A DNA stretch of 64,000 nucleotides from Erythrobasidium yunnanense (GCA_001600175.1 BCJC01000006.1:1131968-1195967), one strand, 5' to 3'. Positions 1 through 12,768 are shown, counted from the first letter of the stretch. A program made the numbers and translations. The notes: generated by a model not told the origin, from the letters alone.

Positions 1-572
1 TCCTATAGACCTTAAAGACGATGCGACTCTGGCGGCTTTCTTAGCAAGGATGGACGAGTATGAGCCCCTTCTGCCAGACGCTGTAACAAAATACTATCTC
101 GAGAAAGCTGGCTTCCAATGTACCGACGACAAAGTGCAAGTTCTGCCTCTGTCCGGCTACTAATCTAGTAAATGGCCTCTGACAAGAGGTTTACCTGGCA
201 TACAGCACCCGACTTCTTGGATTAGCAGCTCAGAAGTTTGTTAGCGACATCGCCGGAGACGCCTTCGCATACGCTCGAACGCGGACTACGACTGGTCCAG
301 GTCGAGCTCCTGCAGCTGGTAATGCAAGCGCACAGCAAGGCGGGAACAAGTACCGAGTGGGTCATGCTCCAGCCTCAGACCACATTCTGCAGTATGAGCT
401 GATGTACCATCATTTATTCGTGCAGGACCGCACGCGAACGACCCTAACTTTGGACGATCTGGCAGCGGCAATGCGAGAGTACGGTATCGATGCTTCAAGG
501 TGTGTACGAGTGTTCAAACTAGCAGATCACCTGCTGACTCGGTGCATACATAGAGCGCCGTATTATCGATGA
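1..572 (+). CDS. TAF10: TAF10, TFIID/SAGA histone-fold subunit (5' end outside window)
   Basis: This encodes the TFIID and SAGA subunit TAF10, a histone-fold protein that pairs with TAF3/TAF8 or Spt7. The window opens inside an exon reading DATLAAFLARMDEYEPLLPD, followed by YYLEKAGFQCTDD, the signature start of the family fold. It continues with RLLGLAAQKFVSDIAGDAF and ends with TLTLDDLAAAMREYGID and RAPYYR before the stop at 570-572. Introns are proposed at 136-205, 357-425 (likely, since GGNKYR then joins DRTRTTLT) and 500-553. The 136-205 intron starts with GCAAGT rather than GT. Only that choice gives DDKVTRLLGLAAQKF, the same spacing as in animal TAF10. The N-terminus lies off the left edge. 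Identity is firm; the middle intron is less certain. Confidence 0.9.
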
Positions 573-728
573 AGACTGTTTTGCGAGATCACCACGCCGT
601 AAAGTCATTCCAGCATACCAGTCATTCCATACCCAGACATATTGTCAACCATGATCCAGCACGTAGAAGCGGCCAGTTCAGCGATATGTTGGTAGCCGGC
701 TTCTTATTGCATCTTCAGTAATCCGCTA

Positions 729-3700
729 CTATTTCTTTAACAACGCTTTGAAGTCGGACTGGCTTCGGGCTCCACCCTCTGACTTAGTACTTATATTGCC
801 ACTGACTGACGGTCCTGCCTCCGCAGGCTTGGGACCGCCTGCCTTCCGAGCAGGTCCTGCACCGATGCCTAGCTTACTTCCTCGACCGCGACCACGACCA
901 CTTCGAGGTAGGAAAGCTGCGTTTGCTCCTCCTCTGCCCCTCGTGGCTTGGCTACCTTGTGCTGCTGTCCGTGGCTTTTCTTCTGCAACCGCGACCGCTT
1001 CACCTTCGTACAGAATAGGCTCCGCGTGCAGCAGCAATCGACCGGCGTCCTGTTATTGAGGCAGATATGGTCAGAGTGATCCAGCCTGGAGGTATCAAAC
1101 TTACTGCGGCATCCTTGAAGACGACGACCGCTTCTCCCGCCTCTTCGGTAAGCACTGCTTCGATTTCACCGAAGCTCTCGAAGATCTGCTGAATGAGCGG
1201 TTCTTGTGCTGTCGTCGGCAGCTTGGTCACTCGCACACTCCTCAATCGAGTATCGCTCTGTTTCCCGAGACCACTCTCCGGATGTCTATAAGCATAGATT
1301 AGCGACGATAAGTCTAGGATATGCACACGCTTATGTACCTGGTCTTTGCAGTCACCTTGCTATCGGCAAGAACAACTGCTAACCTCTTCTTCTTATATTC
1401 TTTGTTGTTCATGCTCAATGCAGACGTCGCCTCGGCCTGGAGACCAAGATAATACTTCAGCAGCGGCACATGCAGTTGAAAGTACTCTCGACTAACCTCG
1501 TTTTCGAAATCCACGAACCCAAAGCCCTTGCAATTACCCTCTTCATCCTGCCCCACTCGAGCTCCCTTGATAACGCCGAACTGAATCAGGTATATAGTCA
1601 GCGCTCTGCAGTGCTTAATTGATATTGTGCCCCTACATCCTTGAACAGCTTCTTCAGATCGTCGACCGTGGTGTAACGAGATAGGCCGGTTACGTAGATC
1701 TCGCGTCGGTTCGCATTTGCGTCTGTTCGAGCCACTGCTCTCGTCGGATCGCTAAGCTTCACTTGCATGCGCTGCTCAGAGCTTCCACCAGGCTGTGTAT
1801 TGTGTAGCTGCAGCGCGGCCTCTGCGGATGTCTGTTGCAAAGTGAGTATGTCATACTTACGCTACCGCGACTCCGCACGTACCGATGACACGAATTGTAC
1901 ATATGCAAAGCGGCGCGAGCTCTTGAACCGTTTGCTAGGCCATCGTGTATCAAAGATGGTGCCGAACTATGTAAAGAAAACATCACTAAATCTCAAGCAC
2001 AATGAGCTGTTATAGAGTGCTTACTGGCTCAAATAAGGCTTGCAGATCCTCCATTTTGTAGGTCTCCGGGAAGTTAGTGACATACAAAGTGGACTTCCAG
2101 TCCGGCACTACAGAAATCTCATGCGAGTCTCCAATCCGTTTCTTGTCTTTCGTGATGGCGGCCGGTACAGCATCCTAATAGACGTGTTCGTCAGCCGAGG
2201 CTTTGACCTACTGGGTCGAGCCTACTTTGGCAATAAATTCGATAGTCGCGACTGTCTGCTTATCGAGCTGCTTGATCTTGACTTCACGTATCCGTCCACA
2301 CTATGGAACGAGAGGATATGTAAGCAATCGTTCAGGCCGACAACTAGTTGTACGCACATCTCGGAACAGATTTTTGAGTTCGGCTTCAGTAGTCTCCGGC
2401 GGTAGCTGTGAAACCAATATAGTTGCGTTCTCTCGGTCCCTAACATTTCGCTGCGTCAGATTTTGTCCTGCTAGCCATTCGGAATCAGCACCTACCTTTT
2501 AACCTCTGTCGTGGCACCCTCTTCCTGGTCTATGGAGGAAAGTCCTGTTTCAGCTACGCGTTCTTAGAAAGGCTAAAAGCAGATGACTGACTGGGTTTGA
2601 GTTTCTTCGCAGCCGGCACGGAGTGCTCTTCGACCGGAATTCCTTCAGAAGCAGCGCGCTTGTTGCTCGGAGGCTGCGTCGAAGAGCCCGCAGTAGCAGC
2701 GTTCGTGAGATTCGCAATTGCAGGAGCATCGGTATGTTGGTGGACAGATGCAGCCAACGCCTCCGCTTTCGCTTGTTTTGCGGCCTCCTGGATCTAAAGT
2801 CAGGCTAGCTGTTGTGCTACAGGTTGCTTTACACACACCTTCTGTCGGCGGGCCAGTACGAATTTCATTTCATGTTTGACAGTGTCTAGCGCTTTCTGCA
2901 AATTCTCCAAAGTACCTTCACGATGTTCAAAGGAAATCCAGGCATCATAGGTGTACTCCGGGTAATCGATGCGACGCTTTGTTGCTGCAATGAAATGCTT
3001 TCGTGCGGCATGTATATCTCCTCTTTTGCTGTGCACATAAAATGTCAGTCTCGAAGCTTAGACAACCAAGAACCGCTTACCTTTCGAAGTCCACTCGAAG
3101 CAGAACAAGCGAGCTAGAAGATGGGTACTGTTTCACTAATGTGTCGAATAGAGCCTCCGCCTGATCATAGAGACCAGCTCTTTCACACTAAGGAGAGACA
3201 TGTCAGGTCACGAGAAGTAAGACAAACATGCGTACTCACAGCACGTATGAGATACTTCTCCAGGCGGAAGAGGGGATCGCCGACGTCCTTTGTCAGGGAT
3301 TTGAGTTTTTCGATAGATCTGGTGAGGAGATCGATATGCTCTGTCCGGCTGTCATCTGTGAGCATACTCCATTAGCCCGCGGAGATGCAGCTAATCGAAG
3401 TTACATTCGCCCACCTTCTTCCGTCAACGAGTCGACACGATGGCGAGCCAAGTCTACGCAGGCTATTACGGCTTCCACGAAGTCCTCAAGGCGTCCGTCA
3501 AAGGTAGATGTTTCCAGTGCCCGCGTAAGCTGAGCTGTGTTGCGGGAGCAGTAGACCATCAGTATGCCTCTGAAACAGTCTAGCGTTAGTCACTTACACT
3601 GGGAGAAAGTGCCTGCCTGCTCAGAGTCCGGCAACGATTCCTGCGATTGGGTACCGTGAGCTTCATTGCTGCGCGCGCAATATTGCGGCACACTTCATGC

Positions 3701-4998
3701 CACACCCATGCTTACCATAGTCCGGACAGCACACGCGGCCCCTGGGCCTGACGCTGGAATACTCCTCGGAATACGATTGCAGACGCTAGTGACATCTTCT
3801 TCTTCCAGCTTCATGTCAGATCCTGCTGGTTTGCCTGCGCTTTTGGTATATGCTTGTTTCTGAATAGTTTATTTTCAGTCTCAACACCATACTATCTAAA
3901 CATTATGACGGAGACTGACCAGGAATTCTGCGTAACCTGTCCACAGCGAAGCTTCCTGGGGATGGAGAGCAAGACCTCGCTCGTAAAGAGTGCGCAGTAA
4001 GCCGACGTGAGGGTGTTTAACCTCTAGTTCCCATTCGATATAGTATCCGAACGCTTGCGAATTGAAGTCGGATTTGGCCAACTGATCTTCTTTCCTTTCT
4101 CGTGGTCCCACGAGTTTCTGACTACCATTGAGAACCTGCTGCGCAGCTACCATACTCTCTTCATAAGCCTTCGCGAGATAAGTTGAGACAAATGTGCTAA
4201 ACATCTGATGTGTCTCGAGGATCTGCAGATGTGGCTCGGACAAACGTCTAAGATAGATTTGATGCATATATTCGACTGCTTCTGGACTCCGCGCCTTCTT
4301 CAGTTGATCCAGCTCGAAATTATGCTGAACAAGCCAGACCCTTTGACCCTAAGAAGACAGGCCATCAGGAGATGGAAGATATCCAACACAAACGAGACTG
4401 CCATACCTCAGTAAGATGATACCGTACAGTTGTACTGATCGCAGTTTCCAGCTCGTCACGAACGAACTCTTCGGTAAAGACGCCGGCAGCGACCGCGTCC
4501 AGCTGCTTCTCGTCTGGTATTACTTCATCGTCATCTTGAGAAGCATCAGGAATCGTTGATCCTCGCGCTTTGTAGAAGAGCGAGACGACATATGTTGCAT
4601 AGTCCGTATGCAGACGGATAGCTGGTGATCAAAACTATGAGACTGGGCTCGCTGTACTGCTTCAGCACAAACTGACATAGAGAATCTTGACAAGCACGCT
4701 TGTAGAGTTCGAGGATTTCGATAGAAGCCTCCAGCGTCGGGTCAGGCTGGTCGAGCCTTTCTTGAATCCAATCAATCCACAATTCTTCTGGAAGGGCCAG
4801 CATTGAGCTCATGAATGCTCTTGCTTCTTCTTTCTCATCGCTGGTCCTGGCTGCCGCTATGTTGGCCGTATGAAGGTCGAAATCGTATGGCGACGCGCTG
4901 ATGGCCTCAAGACGTTGGAGCATCTCGACGCTGGCTGCTTCGTCGGTCTTCGACATCGTTCCCTGTCCAGTTGTGTCTGGACTAATATCAACGTCCAT
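729..4998 (-). CDS. PRP24: Prp24/SART3-type U4/U6 snRNP recycling factor
   Basis: This is an RNA-binding factor that re-anneals U4 and U6 snRNAs between splicing rounds, acting in the nucleus. The first exon begins MDVDISPDTTGQG at 4998. The N-terminal half is helical HAT-repeat-like sequence, for example LWIDWIQERLDQPDP, YYIEWELEVKHPHVG and AWISFEHREGTLENLQ. A low-complexity linker with a basic KKLKPSQ patch follows (about 2554-2757). Then come four RRM starts: SQLPPETTEAELKNLFRD, LYVTNFPETYKMEDLQALF, IYVTGLSRYTTVDDLKKLF and VRVTKLPTTAQEPLIQQIF. The last residues, SDFKALLKK, match the C-terminal Lsm2-8-binding tail of Prp24/SART3. About ten short introns interrupt it. HAT repeats as in SART3 sit on the same chain as four RRMs as in yeast Prp24. 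Exact exon borders in the HAT part were not all resolved. Confidence 0.88.
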
Positions 4999-6277
4999 CC
5001 TGCAGCCAGCTGTTGGACGAAGTCAGGCAAACCAGCATGATTCAATCTGCGAAACACGTCGCAATGCTTCTACGCAAGATCGCGATTGCTCTCACGCCTG
5101 TGATTTTGGATCTGAACTTGTATAACTGCGGGCTCAGGCTGCTTTGCCGTTGCCCACCTCTCCTCTCGTACTTGAAGCCGACAACCGCAGTGCTCCTTCC
5201 CTTATCTGTGTTCTTGCACATCCACTTACCTTGAGAGAGAACCCTGTGGTACACACATTATGGCAACCAGGTTTACGAGCGTTGCCGCCTCATCGCAAAG
5301 AGGTACCAGCGCGTGGAGCCTCATGCCTTACGGCTGAGCACAAATGGTGTAAGATGCCCTAGGGCTCAGGAGTCCGGTTGTCAAGCCAATTCCATATGGG
5401 ACGCACCGGTCTGCATTCAGTAGCGTCTAAGATAAGGTCGCGGCTGGCTCTACTTCGAAATATCCGTTAAGGTAAGCTGAACTGCTGCTGGCGCTCTAGC
5501 ACAGAAAGCATTTGGCATCGACAGCTATGGCAGCAGGTAACCCTATCTGAAACTGATGGTGCAAGAGATTAGATGGATCGCAAACTGCCCCACGCGCAGT
5601 AGAGCGACGTGGATGTGGACGAGCGACTGCACACTCAATTTCCAGTCTCAAGCTGCGTTGGCTGCAGGCAAATCTCCTTTTAATCGAAACTCCCATCAAG
5701 CGGGATACGCAGCTCAAGAGTGCTTAAGGGGGAAGGAATGAGGCATAACACACATGACTTTGAGTGTTTCAATTGTAAGCAGGAATGCGTAAAAGCGAAC
5801 CCATGTTCCCATACAATGATCTGTGTAACACTATGTATCGCTGCTTCTTGACGTGTTTCCAATGCCATGTCGCCATAGTCTGTTCCCTCTGAGTGATGAA
5901 TCAAGTGACGTTACTATTCTGAGCCTTTCTTTCATGCTGCGCGTCATTCGTAGGTGGTTCCCGGCTTGCAGTTTATACCTACGGGCGACCACCAAAGTCC
6001 CGCAGGTCCAGCAAGCTAGCGGCTCCTTGAGATGCCAGCTTGTGCATGTGCTCATCTAGCTACATCGTAACTCTTCATCAAGGATTGTGATGGCTTTAAG
6101 CAGCCGCTCGAAAAGACCTTGGTTCGATACCTATTGTCAAGTGGCCCGATATTGCTGTACTTGAGTACCCTCTCTGTGTCGAGATCAGGCACGTCTCCTT
6201 CAAGTAATCTGCCGGGCTTGACAAAGAAATTTTGGGTTGGCCGCAGGCGAAAGTGAGGAGACTTGATTTCCACGCCG
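4999..6277. other. Intergenic stretch with weak small-gene candidates
   Basis: About 1.28 kb lies between the 5' end of the Prp24-like gene and the 3' end of the VanZ-like gene. No conserved domain was recognised. One weak plus-strand candidate starts at 5260 (MATRFTSVAASSQR) and joins, over a putative intron 5303-5353, to DALGLRSPVVKPIPYGTHR, stopping at 5428-5430 (39 residues). It has clean splice motifs but no family I know. On the minus strand, just upstream of the Prp24 start, several AG-preceded segments suggest 5' UTR introns. An open minus-strand frame downstream of the VanZ stop (about 6052-6277) may be 3' UTR or a further exon. Confidence 0.3.
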
Positions 6278-6942
6278 TTACCGCAGTCTTCCGAGGTCGT
6301 CGTCTGACGCATCATCTTCCACCACGAACAGCTCCTCTGCCTCGACGTCCAAGGGTAAGTAGAGCCTGTCGATCTCCTGCCGCTGCCTCCTACGATTGGC
6401 AAGTTCTTCTGCGATCCAGAGGCCCAAACCTACTCCAAGAACGTTTGCGACTATATCTCCGAGTTGGAACTGCTTGTAAGGAAGGAGCGCTTGCACGAAC
6501 TCCGAAATTATTGCTGCACCTGTTGCGGAAAATGTCAGACAAGTCGGCTGCAGATGGTGCGTTTTAAACCTGCCGAAGCACACTACGCTTGTGAATAGCC
6601 GTGCGAAGTGTCTCCAAATGTAGATTTGCGCATGGAAGCCTTGATGCACATCCCAGATCCAGAAGAAATTGATAGTCGCCAGCCCGAAGCCGAAGAAGTG
6701 AAGAAGCTTGTCGGAATGGGCAGGGAGATAGCTTCCGATGCTTGAATGGAAGCCCAGTACTGCCAGTATCACCAGCAGAAGAGCCCAAACAATAGCAATG
6801 ACCTGAAAGGGAACTTGTGTCAGCGAGTGTGCGCCGGATGAGATTCAATAAAGGAGTAGCCTACAGGTCTATACAGTAGGTGCGGAGCGTAGCTGGATGC
6901 GAGTGGTAGAGGGCGGCTATCCAGTAAAGCTAGGCGAGCCAT
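6278..6942 (-). CDS. VanZ-like multi-pass membrane protein
   Basis: This is a predicted 182-residue membrane protein of the VanZ-like family; its biochemical role in fungi is unknown. The start MARLALLDSRPLPLAS at 6942 is followed by hydrophobic segments VIAIVWALLLVILAVLGF and KLLHFFGFGLATINFFW. The family signature is ISEFVQALLPYKQFQ then GDIVANVLGVGLGLW. The tail is acidic (VVEDDASDDDLGRLR). Introns are at 6803-6864 and 6520-6573. The second opens with GCAGGT: using GC gives VVCFGAAIISEFVQ in frame, whereas the nearby GT site breaks the frame, and the exons (78, 229 and 242 bases) then sum to a multiple of three. It is divergent from the Sds3-like gene, 174 bases away, so a shared promoter is likely. 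Confidence 0.8.
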
Positions 6943-7116
6943 CGGTATACCGGCCCAGATGTAGCAAGCTTCCAGGGATATCGGCAGGTAATTGTGATCA
7001 ACAGAGCGTTATGGCGAAGCTTTATAGAGGTATTGCGGCCATCCGAAGTGAATCTCGCGACTGTTCTTTCTTTGTTTCGGGTCTCTCTTGCTCCAGAAGG
7101 TTCAAAGGCAGGCAGG
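6943..7116. promoter_or_regulatory. Short divergent promoter region (VanZ-like / Sds3-like)
   Basis: These 174 bases separate the start codons of two divergent genes and must hold both core promoters. No clear TATA box was seen. The only other explanation would be upstream UTR exons, which cannot be excluded from sequence alone. Confidence 0.4.
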
Positions 7117-10100
7117 ATGAGTGACAATGAGAGTGTTCTGAGTTCGCTGTCGTCGAGCAGCGAGAATCCAGAGGGAGCAGCAGGGTCAGGGTCAGTGAGG
7201 GTAAAGGTCGAAGATATCGAACATCCGGCAAAGACGACGACAACGACGGCGATGATGATGTCGAAGAAGCAGCAGCGCAGACTGTCGATGGATGAAGGCA
7301 GCGATTTGTCAGCGCTCACATCAGAAGTCGACGACGACAACGGCGACAGCGGGCAGCTGTTTCATGGCACCAGAGATAGGCGAGCTTCCTCGTCGGCGGC
7401 ATCGTCGTCGTCGTCGTCGCAAGCACCATCAGCAGCAGCACCTCCATCAGCGTCTGGATCCAGAAGAAGCTCCAGCAGCACTACTACTACCAGCAGACTC
7501 CGCGCCCGAGGACGCCCTCCAACAAAGCGCAACGCTCTCGCAGCTGCAGCCAAACGTCAAGCAGGCAAGTTGCAGCAGCGTAGAATGGACATTGATGAGC
7601 CTGGAAGCCCGGCGAACCAATATGACCAAGTCGATGAATCTGGCGAGCGCGCTACGCCCGAAGCATCCACTTCTGCATCTTCTCGTAGCTCCAGCGCAAT
7701 AGCAGTAGCACCTTATAACACCCAACATCCGCATCCAGCTGCAGCAAACGTCAGAGCTCGTGGAGACAGCCCAATCAAGGCAGAAACGGATGCCCAGCTG
7801 TCTCTATCAGACCGCAAGTTTACACCTGAACCCTCAGGAACTTTCGCAACAAACGGTCGGTCCGACAGTAGCAAAAACGCACCAAGGCACTCTACCTCAC
7901 CTCGCCATAGGCAACGCAATGGTTCTGCAGAAGCCGATCACGTGCGGCAGAACAGCCATACCTTTGCTCAATCCCTTGGTGCCGGAGACAATCTACATGG
8001 GCAGACTGCACTCGACGAGGAGGATGAAACAAGCGAAGCCGAACAAAGGCTAGCACCCCTACCGCCTGCCATCGACAATAGCAGTGATGAAGACTACGAA
8101 GAGCATATGCGCAATAGGGCTGCCGGCAAACAACGCAAAATTAATGGCAATGGTCCTTTGTCGAGCAGTGGATCTGCCGGGTCCCTCAAAGGAGGGCGCA
8201 AAGGAGTGACAGCAGGCAAGAAGGCTGCTGCAGCACGCGCACGCGCAGCTGCTGCTGCCCAACGTTTAGACAGCAACAGCAAGCCGGAGTATAATGATGC
8301 ATCACCCATCGAGGAGGAGCAAGACGGGATACTAAACCTGAATACGCCTGACGATCGGATCGTTAAGCAACCCTCAGCCGAACCACCCGATCATGGCGAG
8401 AGTTCTACGCAGAATTCCGGTGCAGAAGATCAAGCTGGCCCCGAGCACGCCCGTATAGTCGTTACCGATACCACCGTTCTCAACATTGATAACATGCCTA
8501 GTCATGCTGAATTGGGTACCGTTTCAAGCCTTCCAATGGCCTCTATCGATACCGAAGATGCAATGAGCGCAGTATCGGACGACACACCGATACTGTTCAA
8601 GGCAGCAGCGCGGGCGCAAGAGCATCAAGATAGTCATCCACTTTCTCGCGTCCCGGCACTCGCTATCGATGATACCTACGATACAGAGCATGTGGAAAAT
8701 GAGGGCACGACACCCATGGGTCATGCTCTGTCTCCTCCTCCTACTTCGAGGAGACGAGGCCGATCACCAGCAGCTGGACGAGGTCGTGGTAGGGGAAGAG
8801 GCGGCAGGGGCAAGAGAGCCACGCAGCAGCAGCGCATACTCGGTCTTGAAGATCACGATGCCTCTGCTGCATCTGCTGGCGAGGACGCTACGACCGAAGG
8901 CATTCGGGAAGGAAGCCCGCATCCCGATACTCCAGCAGCCAGTGATCATGAAGAGGGTAGGCTTAATCTGTAACAAGCATCCCCTCAAAGTAGTGGCTGA
9001 CGCCTCTCTTTTAGAAGCTGCCGATGCTACTGTCTCGAAGAAGCGAAATGAGGCTTTAGAGGCCCTAACACGGATAGAAATCAGTTTCGCTCAATTGAGG
9101 GATCGACTCTTTCTCGAGAGAATGGAAGAAGTGGCTCGCGAGAGATGGCAGATTGAAAGCGGTATGTCTGACATGCCGATTTCGCATTCTACAGCCAAGG
9201 CTGATATGCGGATTTCACGCGGCAGGCACCCATCCAGAGCTTTTACACCTTGTCCAAGTCATCGAGCACCGCCGTGCAGCGAGATTGGAGCTAGCTCGGC
9301 GTATGCTTGCACAGTCTGAAGCCAGCACTGCAAGGCAGAATAATGCAGACCTGAGAGCAGATTGGTATGATTGGGCTAGGGAAAGGAGTGACTTGCGGAA
9401 AAGTATGATGGATGAAGCATATATCAAGAAGCGTAAGCTTGAGCGAGAAAAGCGATCCATTGAGCGACCGCGAAGCGGTAAGCGCCAATATCACGCATCG
9501 AAAGACATGCTGCTCACTGTTTTTCTGTCTATGCAGAGGATCTTGCTACGATATTGCGCATGCATGCACCACCGCATCATCTGTATTACGAGAAAAAGCC
9601 AGCGGCCAACTACCGACCGAGCTACTCTGCAGAGTATGATATTGCGGATGGCCTTGCAAGAAAACGTAAACTAGGTGCAGTTGGTCTCGATCACGAAGAG
9701 GCTTTGTATGATTTGGAACGTATGGGCGTAAGTTGGCTACAGGAGGTCGATTCTGGTCACTGGCTAATATTCTTGAGGCAGCTCCGTGATCCGTACTCCA
9801 GCGGTTATCAGCCAAGTGCCTTTGATCCGCCCTTCGGGCCAGGTCACCTTGCTGCTTCAGCCAATGACCACACTCTTGGAGGTTTCGGTCAGCAGTTTCA
9901 ACATCCTCTGGCAGCGCAAGGACGGACGGTCGCCTCGGTCCCACAGCAGGGCGTATCGGGCAGAGCAGATCTTTTTGGAGGCTATCGAGCTCAAGCGAAC
10001 GCGGCTGCCCTGGCGCAGACCTCAAGGCCAACTTTGGATGATCACCTAGCGAGTAGTGCTGGTCATCCGCTAAACCGAGCACAATACGTGAAGGAATACT

Positions 10101-10141
10101 TTGCCAGCCGCATACCGCCTATCAACGGCACCTCTTTATAG
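7117..10141 (+). CDS. SDS3: Sds3/BRMS1-like subunit of a Sin3 histone deacetylase complex
   Basis: This is probably a scaffold subunit of a Rpd3/Sin3 deacetylase complex in the nucleus. The first exon (7117-8956) encodes about 613 residues of low-complexity, Ser/Ala/Gln-rich and acidic sequence, from MSDNESVLSSLSSSS, with a basic RGRGRGRGGRGKR patch near its end. The conserved part begins after the intron: KKRNEALEALTRIEISFAQL, RDRLFLERMEE, then GTHPELLHLVQVIEHRR, which matches the Sds3 coiled-coil core. Introns are 8957-9014, 9162-9225, 9478-9536 and 9728-9781, and the exons total 2,790 bases (929 residues). The start at 7117 is the first ATG after in-frame non-ATG sequence. The N-terminal extension is far longer than in yeast Sds3. 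Family identity is good; exact orthology is inferred. Confidence 0.82.
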
Positions 10142-10420
10142 TTGCATATAGGTGTTTTGTCTTCCGTGTTACTATCACCTTCCACGTGTCATTGTCATTC
10201 CTGCCTGCAGTAATATGAACTTTAGAGAGTGCTTTCATGAACTACCTGACCCTCCGCGTTGGTCAGTCACCATGTATTTTGCTGTCAGCAGCCAGTCGAT
10301 CTGTTGCGAAATCGAGCGATTGCATTGCGCGAAAGTCTCGGCCCGCCAGCGTGTTCTTAAAGACAACATGGCGATCTGGAATAACGCTGCGATGAAGACA
10401 TACTGACTATTGCAGATGGC

Positions 10421-12768
10421 TCACAGAGCGCGGCTCTTGACAACTTTGCTGGATATACCAGACTTCTCTCCTTCATACGTAGCGTTTCCAAGGCCTCCCT
10501 TATAGACAGGCTTCATACTTGCAACCTTCTGTTGAGCCTTCTCGTATCTCATACGCTTCTTGACACGAGGATTGCGGACAGACTTTGGCCGCTTGGGTGT
10601 AAGACCTTTGTTGGCCATGATCTGCCGATTCACAGCGCGAGGATTGTTGGGATCTAGCGGCTGAGATGTTTGCACTGCAAGACTATGGAGCAGCGATGTT
10701 AACCCTCACGTGAAGAATTTGCCGTGACTTGAACACTTACCGATCATCCAATATCGCAGCATCGTACGCCTGTTGCTTTGCGGCTTTCGCAGCGCGTTTG
10801 CCGCTTGCCACCAAGTCATAATAGCCTTCAGCGTCTGCGTCCGCTGTAACGGCATCAGCATCGCGCAGATCGTCCACATCGAAGTCCGCTCCATCGAGCT
10901 CGGTGCCCTCTGTACCAATGTCCTGCGAGTGCTGCTGCTTTTGCAGCGCGGCCGCACGCGCACGCTCCTTGCTACGATAAGGGAGATCATCGTCTCCTCC
11001 CGCTCGCTCCTTACTTGCACCGGATCTCTTGTTGCTCTTCGCCTCAATTTTGGATGTGTAGAAGCGGAGAGACTTTTTGCGACTGGCTTTGTCGGAAGCG
11101 TCCGCTGCAGATAGTCCAGTCGGATCCAGGAAGTCAGATTCTGCAGTAGTAGTCTGACCTGTCGCATTGACAGGCTTGATAGGAATAGCTGAGAGATTCA
11201 GCAGGGAATCTTGTGCATGAGAGGCTCCAGCTGATTTCTTGCCTCGCCTTCGCTTGCGCTTCTTATCCGTATCAGAGTCGGTGTTCTTGGTTACACTTAT
11301 GTCCTCCTTGGGAACATCGACATGTTTGCGCTTCTTTGACTTCGATCTGGTGTCATCCTCGATACCCTCGTAAGCTAGCAGAGCTTCACGCTCGTCCAGC
11401 AGGGCTTGAATTTCGTCCTCCTCCAGGTCGCCCAGCTGAGACATGAGCTGTTCTCTGTCTAATGCTTCCAAACCCTCCTCCTCGTCCATAAACGATGGTG
11501 CGGCAGCTGTACCGGTGGTGATACCTGGCAAACTAACCAAGCCCAGATCTTCGAGGGTCGAGAGCGCCTCCCTAAGCTTGACTAGACGCAGAAGAGCCTC
11601 TGAATAGATCTCCTTGGCGACAGAAGGGTATGATGGATGACTCCGCAGGTGTAGATAGTAGGCGAGCGTGGTGAGGTAAGTAGTCAGAGTTTCTACATGA
11701 TAGAGCTGTCAGCACACTCGAAGGGGTTGTGTGATGCAACACACCTTGATACAGATAAGAGAATCCTAGATTGGGCTTATTCGCATCTGCCTGTGTGGTC
11801 TTGATATAGGCCTTGACGGCGACCAAGCGATCTGAGCTGGCACTCAAATCGTCCAGAAGGGCCAATAGTTCGGGCTCTTTCGCTACGAGATGCGAGACAG
11901 CTTCCGCACGCGTAGCAAATTTGGGCAGCACGGTAGTTGCAGCGGGCGCCGCTGCTGCACTATCTACGGCTGAACCTCCGGCCATACCTTGATGTTCCAG
12001 GTCTATCTCGTCGAGGCCGTAGTCGGCATCTTCCAGATCAGCCTTGGCTTCCTGCTGTATCCTTCGCGTTTCGTAAAGATCGAGCTGATCCCGCTCCTCG
12101 TCTTCCTGCGTCTGCTTGTAACGCCCTTGCCTATCTTCTGCGCGGGCAATCTCGCCTTTGGAGACATGATACCCTCCAGTACGGGCCCATTCATCGTTGA
12201 AATCGTCCGCTTGAACTGCAGGCTCCTCATCGTCCTCGGCCTCCTCGTCGACCTCGCTCTCGCTCTGGCTTTCCTGATCTTCCTGATCAAACCCATTCTG
12301 TACAGCAGCGAACCGACCAGTCCGGGCTGTCGTTAGCGGCAGCAAGTCTTTGTTTTCCTTGAAGAATTTTCTCGATGATTTGGCCGGTATGACCTCTTCT
12401 TCCAGATCAGCAGCTTGATCGCCAGCAGTCTTTCGCTTGTGCTTCTGCTTGCGAGTGGTAGTAGTAGGAATGTCCAAGGCGAGCACCTCGTCTTGTTCGA
12501 TTTCGATATCGGATTCGTCGTTGTCGCGGTCTGATGGCTCAATCAGCGCCGGTCCCAGACTGAAGCAGTGCGTATATTGCTCACACGACGATGCATTGTA
12601 GCCTGGTTCTAGCGATACCTCGTCGTCTCCCAGCTGAAAAGCGTCTTGCCCGGTGAATCCAGCGTCTTTTAGGTCTGTGATTCTGCTGATTCTCGCCTGT
12701 TTCCGCGCTGCTACGAGCTCATGATCCTGCTGTTTGTGCTTGCGACCGCTTCCCTTCTTCTTGACCAT
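10421..12768 (-). CDS. UTP3: Utp3/Sas10 small-subunit processome protein
   Basis: This is a nucleolar protein of the U3 snoRNP / small-subunit processome, needed for 18S rRNA maturation; yeast SAS10 was also linked to silencing. It starts MVKKKGSGRKHKQQD at 12768 and has long acidic runs. A Sas10/Utp3 domain lies around LLALLDDLSASSDRLV and YLYQETLTTYLTTLAYYLHL. The conserved C-terminal Sas10 block reads RAVNRQIMANKGLTPKRPK and RNPRVKKRMRYEKAQQK. Introns are at 11693-11744 and 10683-10740, and exons of 1,024, 952 and 262 bases give 745 residues. It is divergent from the U2AF large-subunit gene over only 114 bases. It ends 279 bases from the convergent Sds3-like gene. Confidence 0.9.

Noticed and set aside
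5527-5727. Possible 54-residue two-exon gene (MA-A-D-GSQTAPRAVERR)
   Set aside because: The intron would be only 36 bases, shorter than any supported intron here, and no family similarity was seen.
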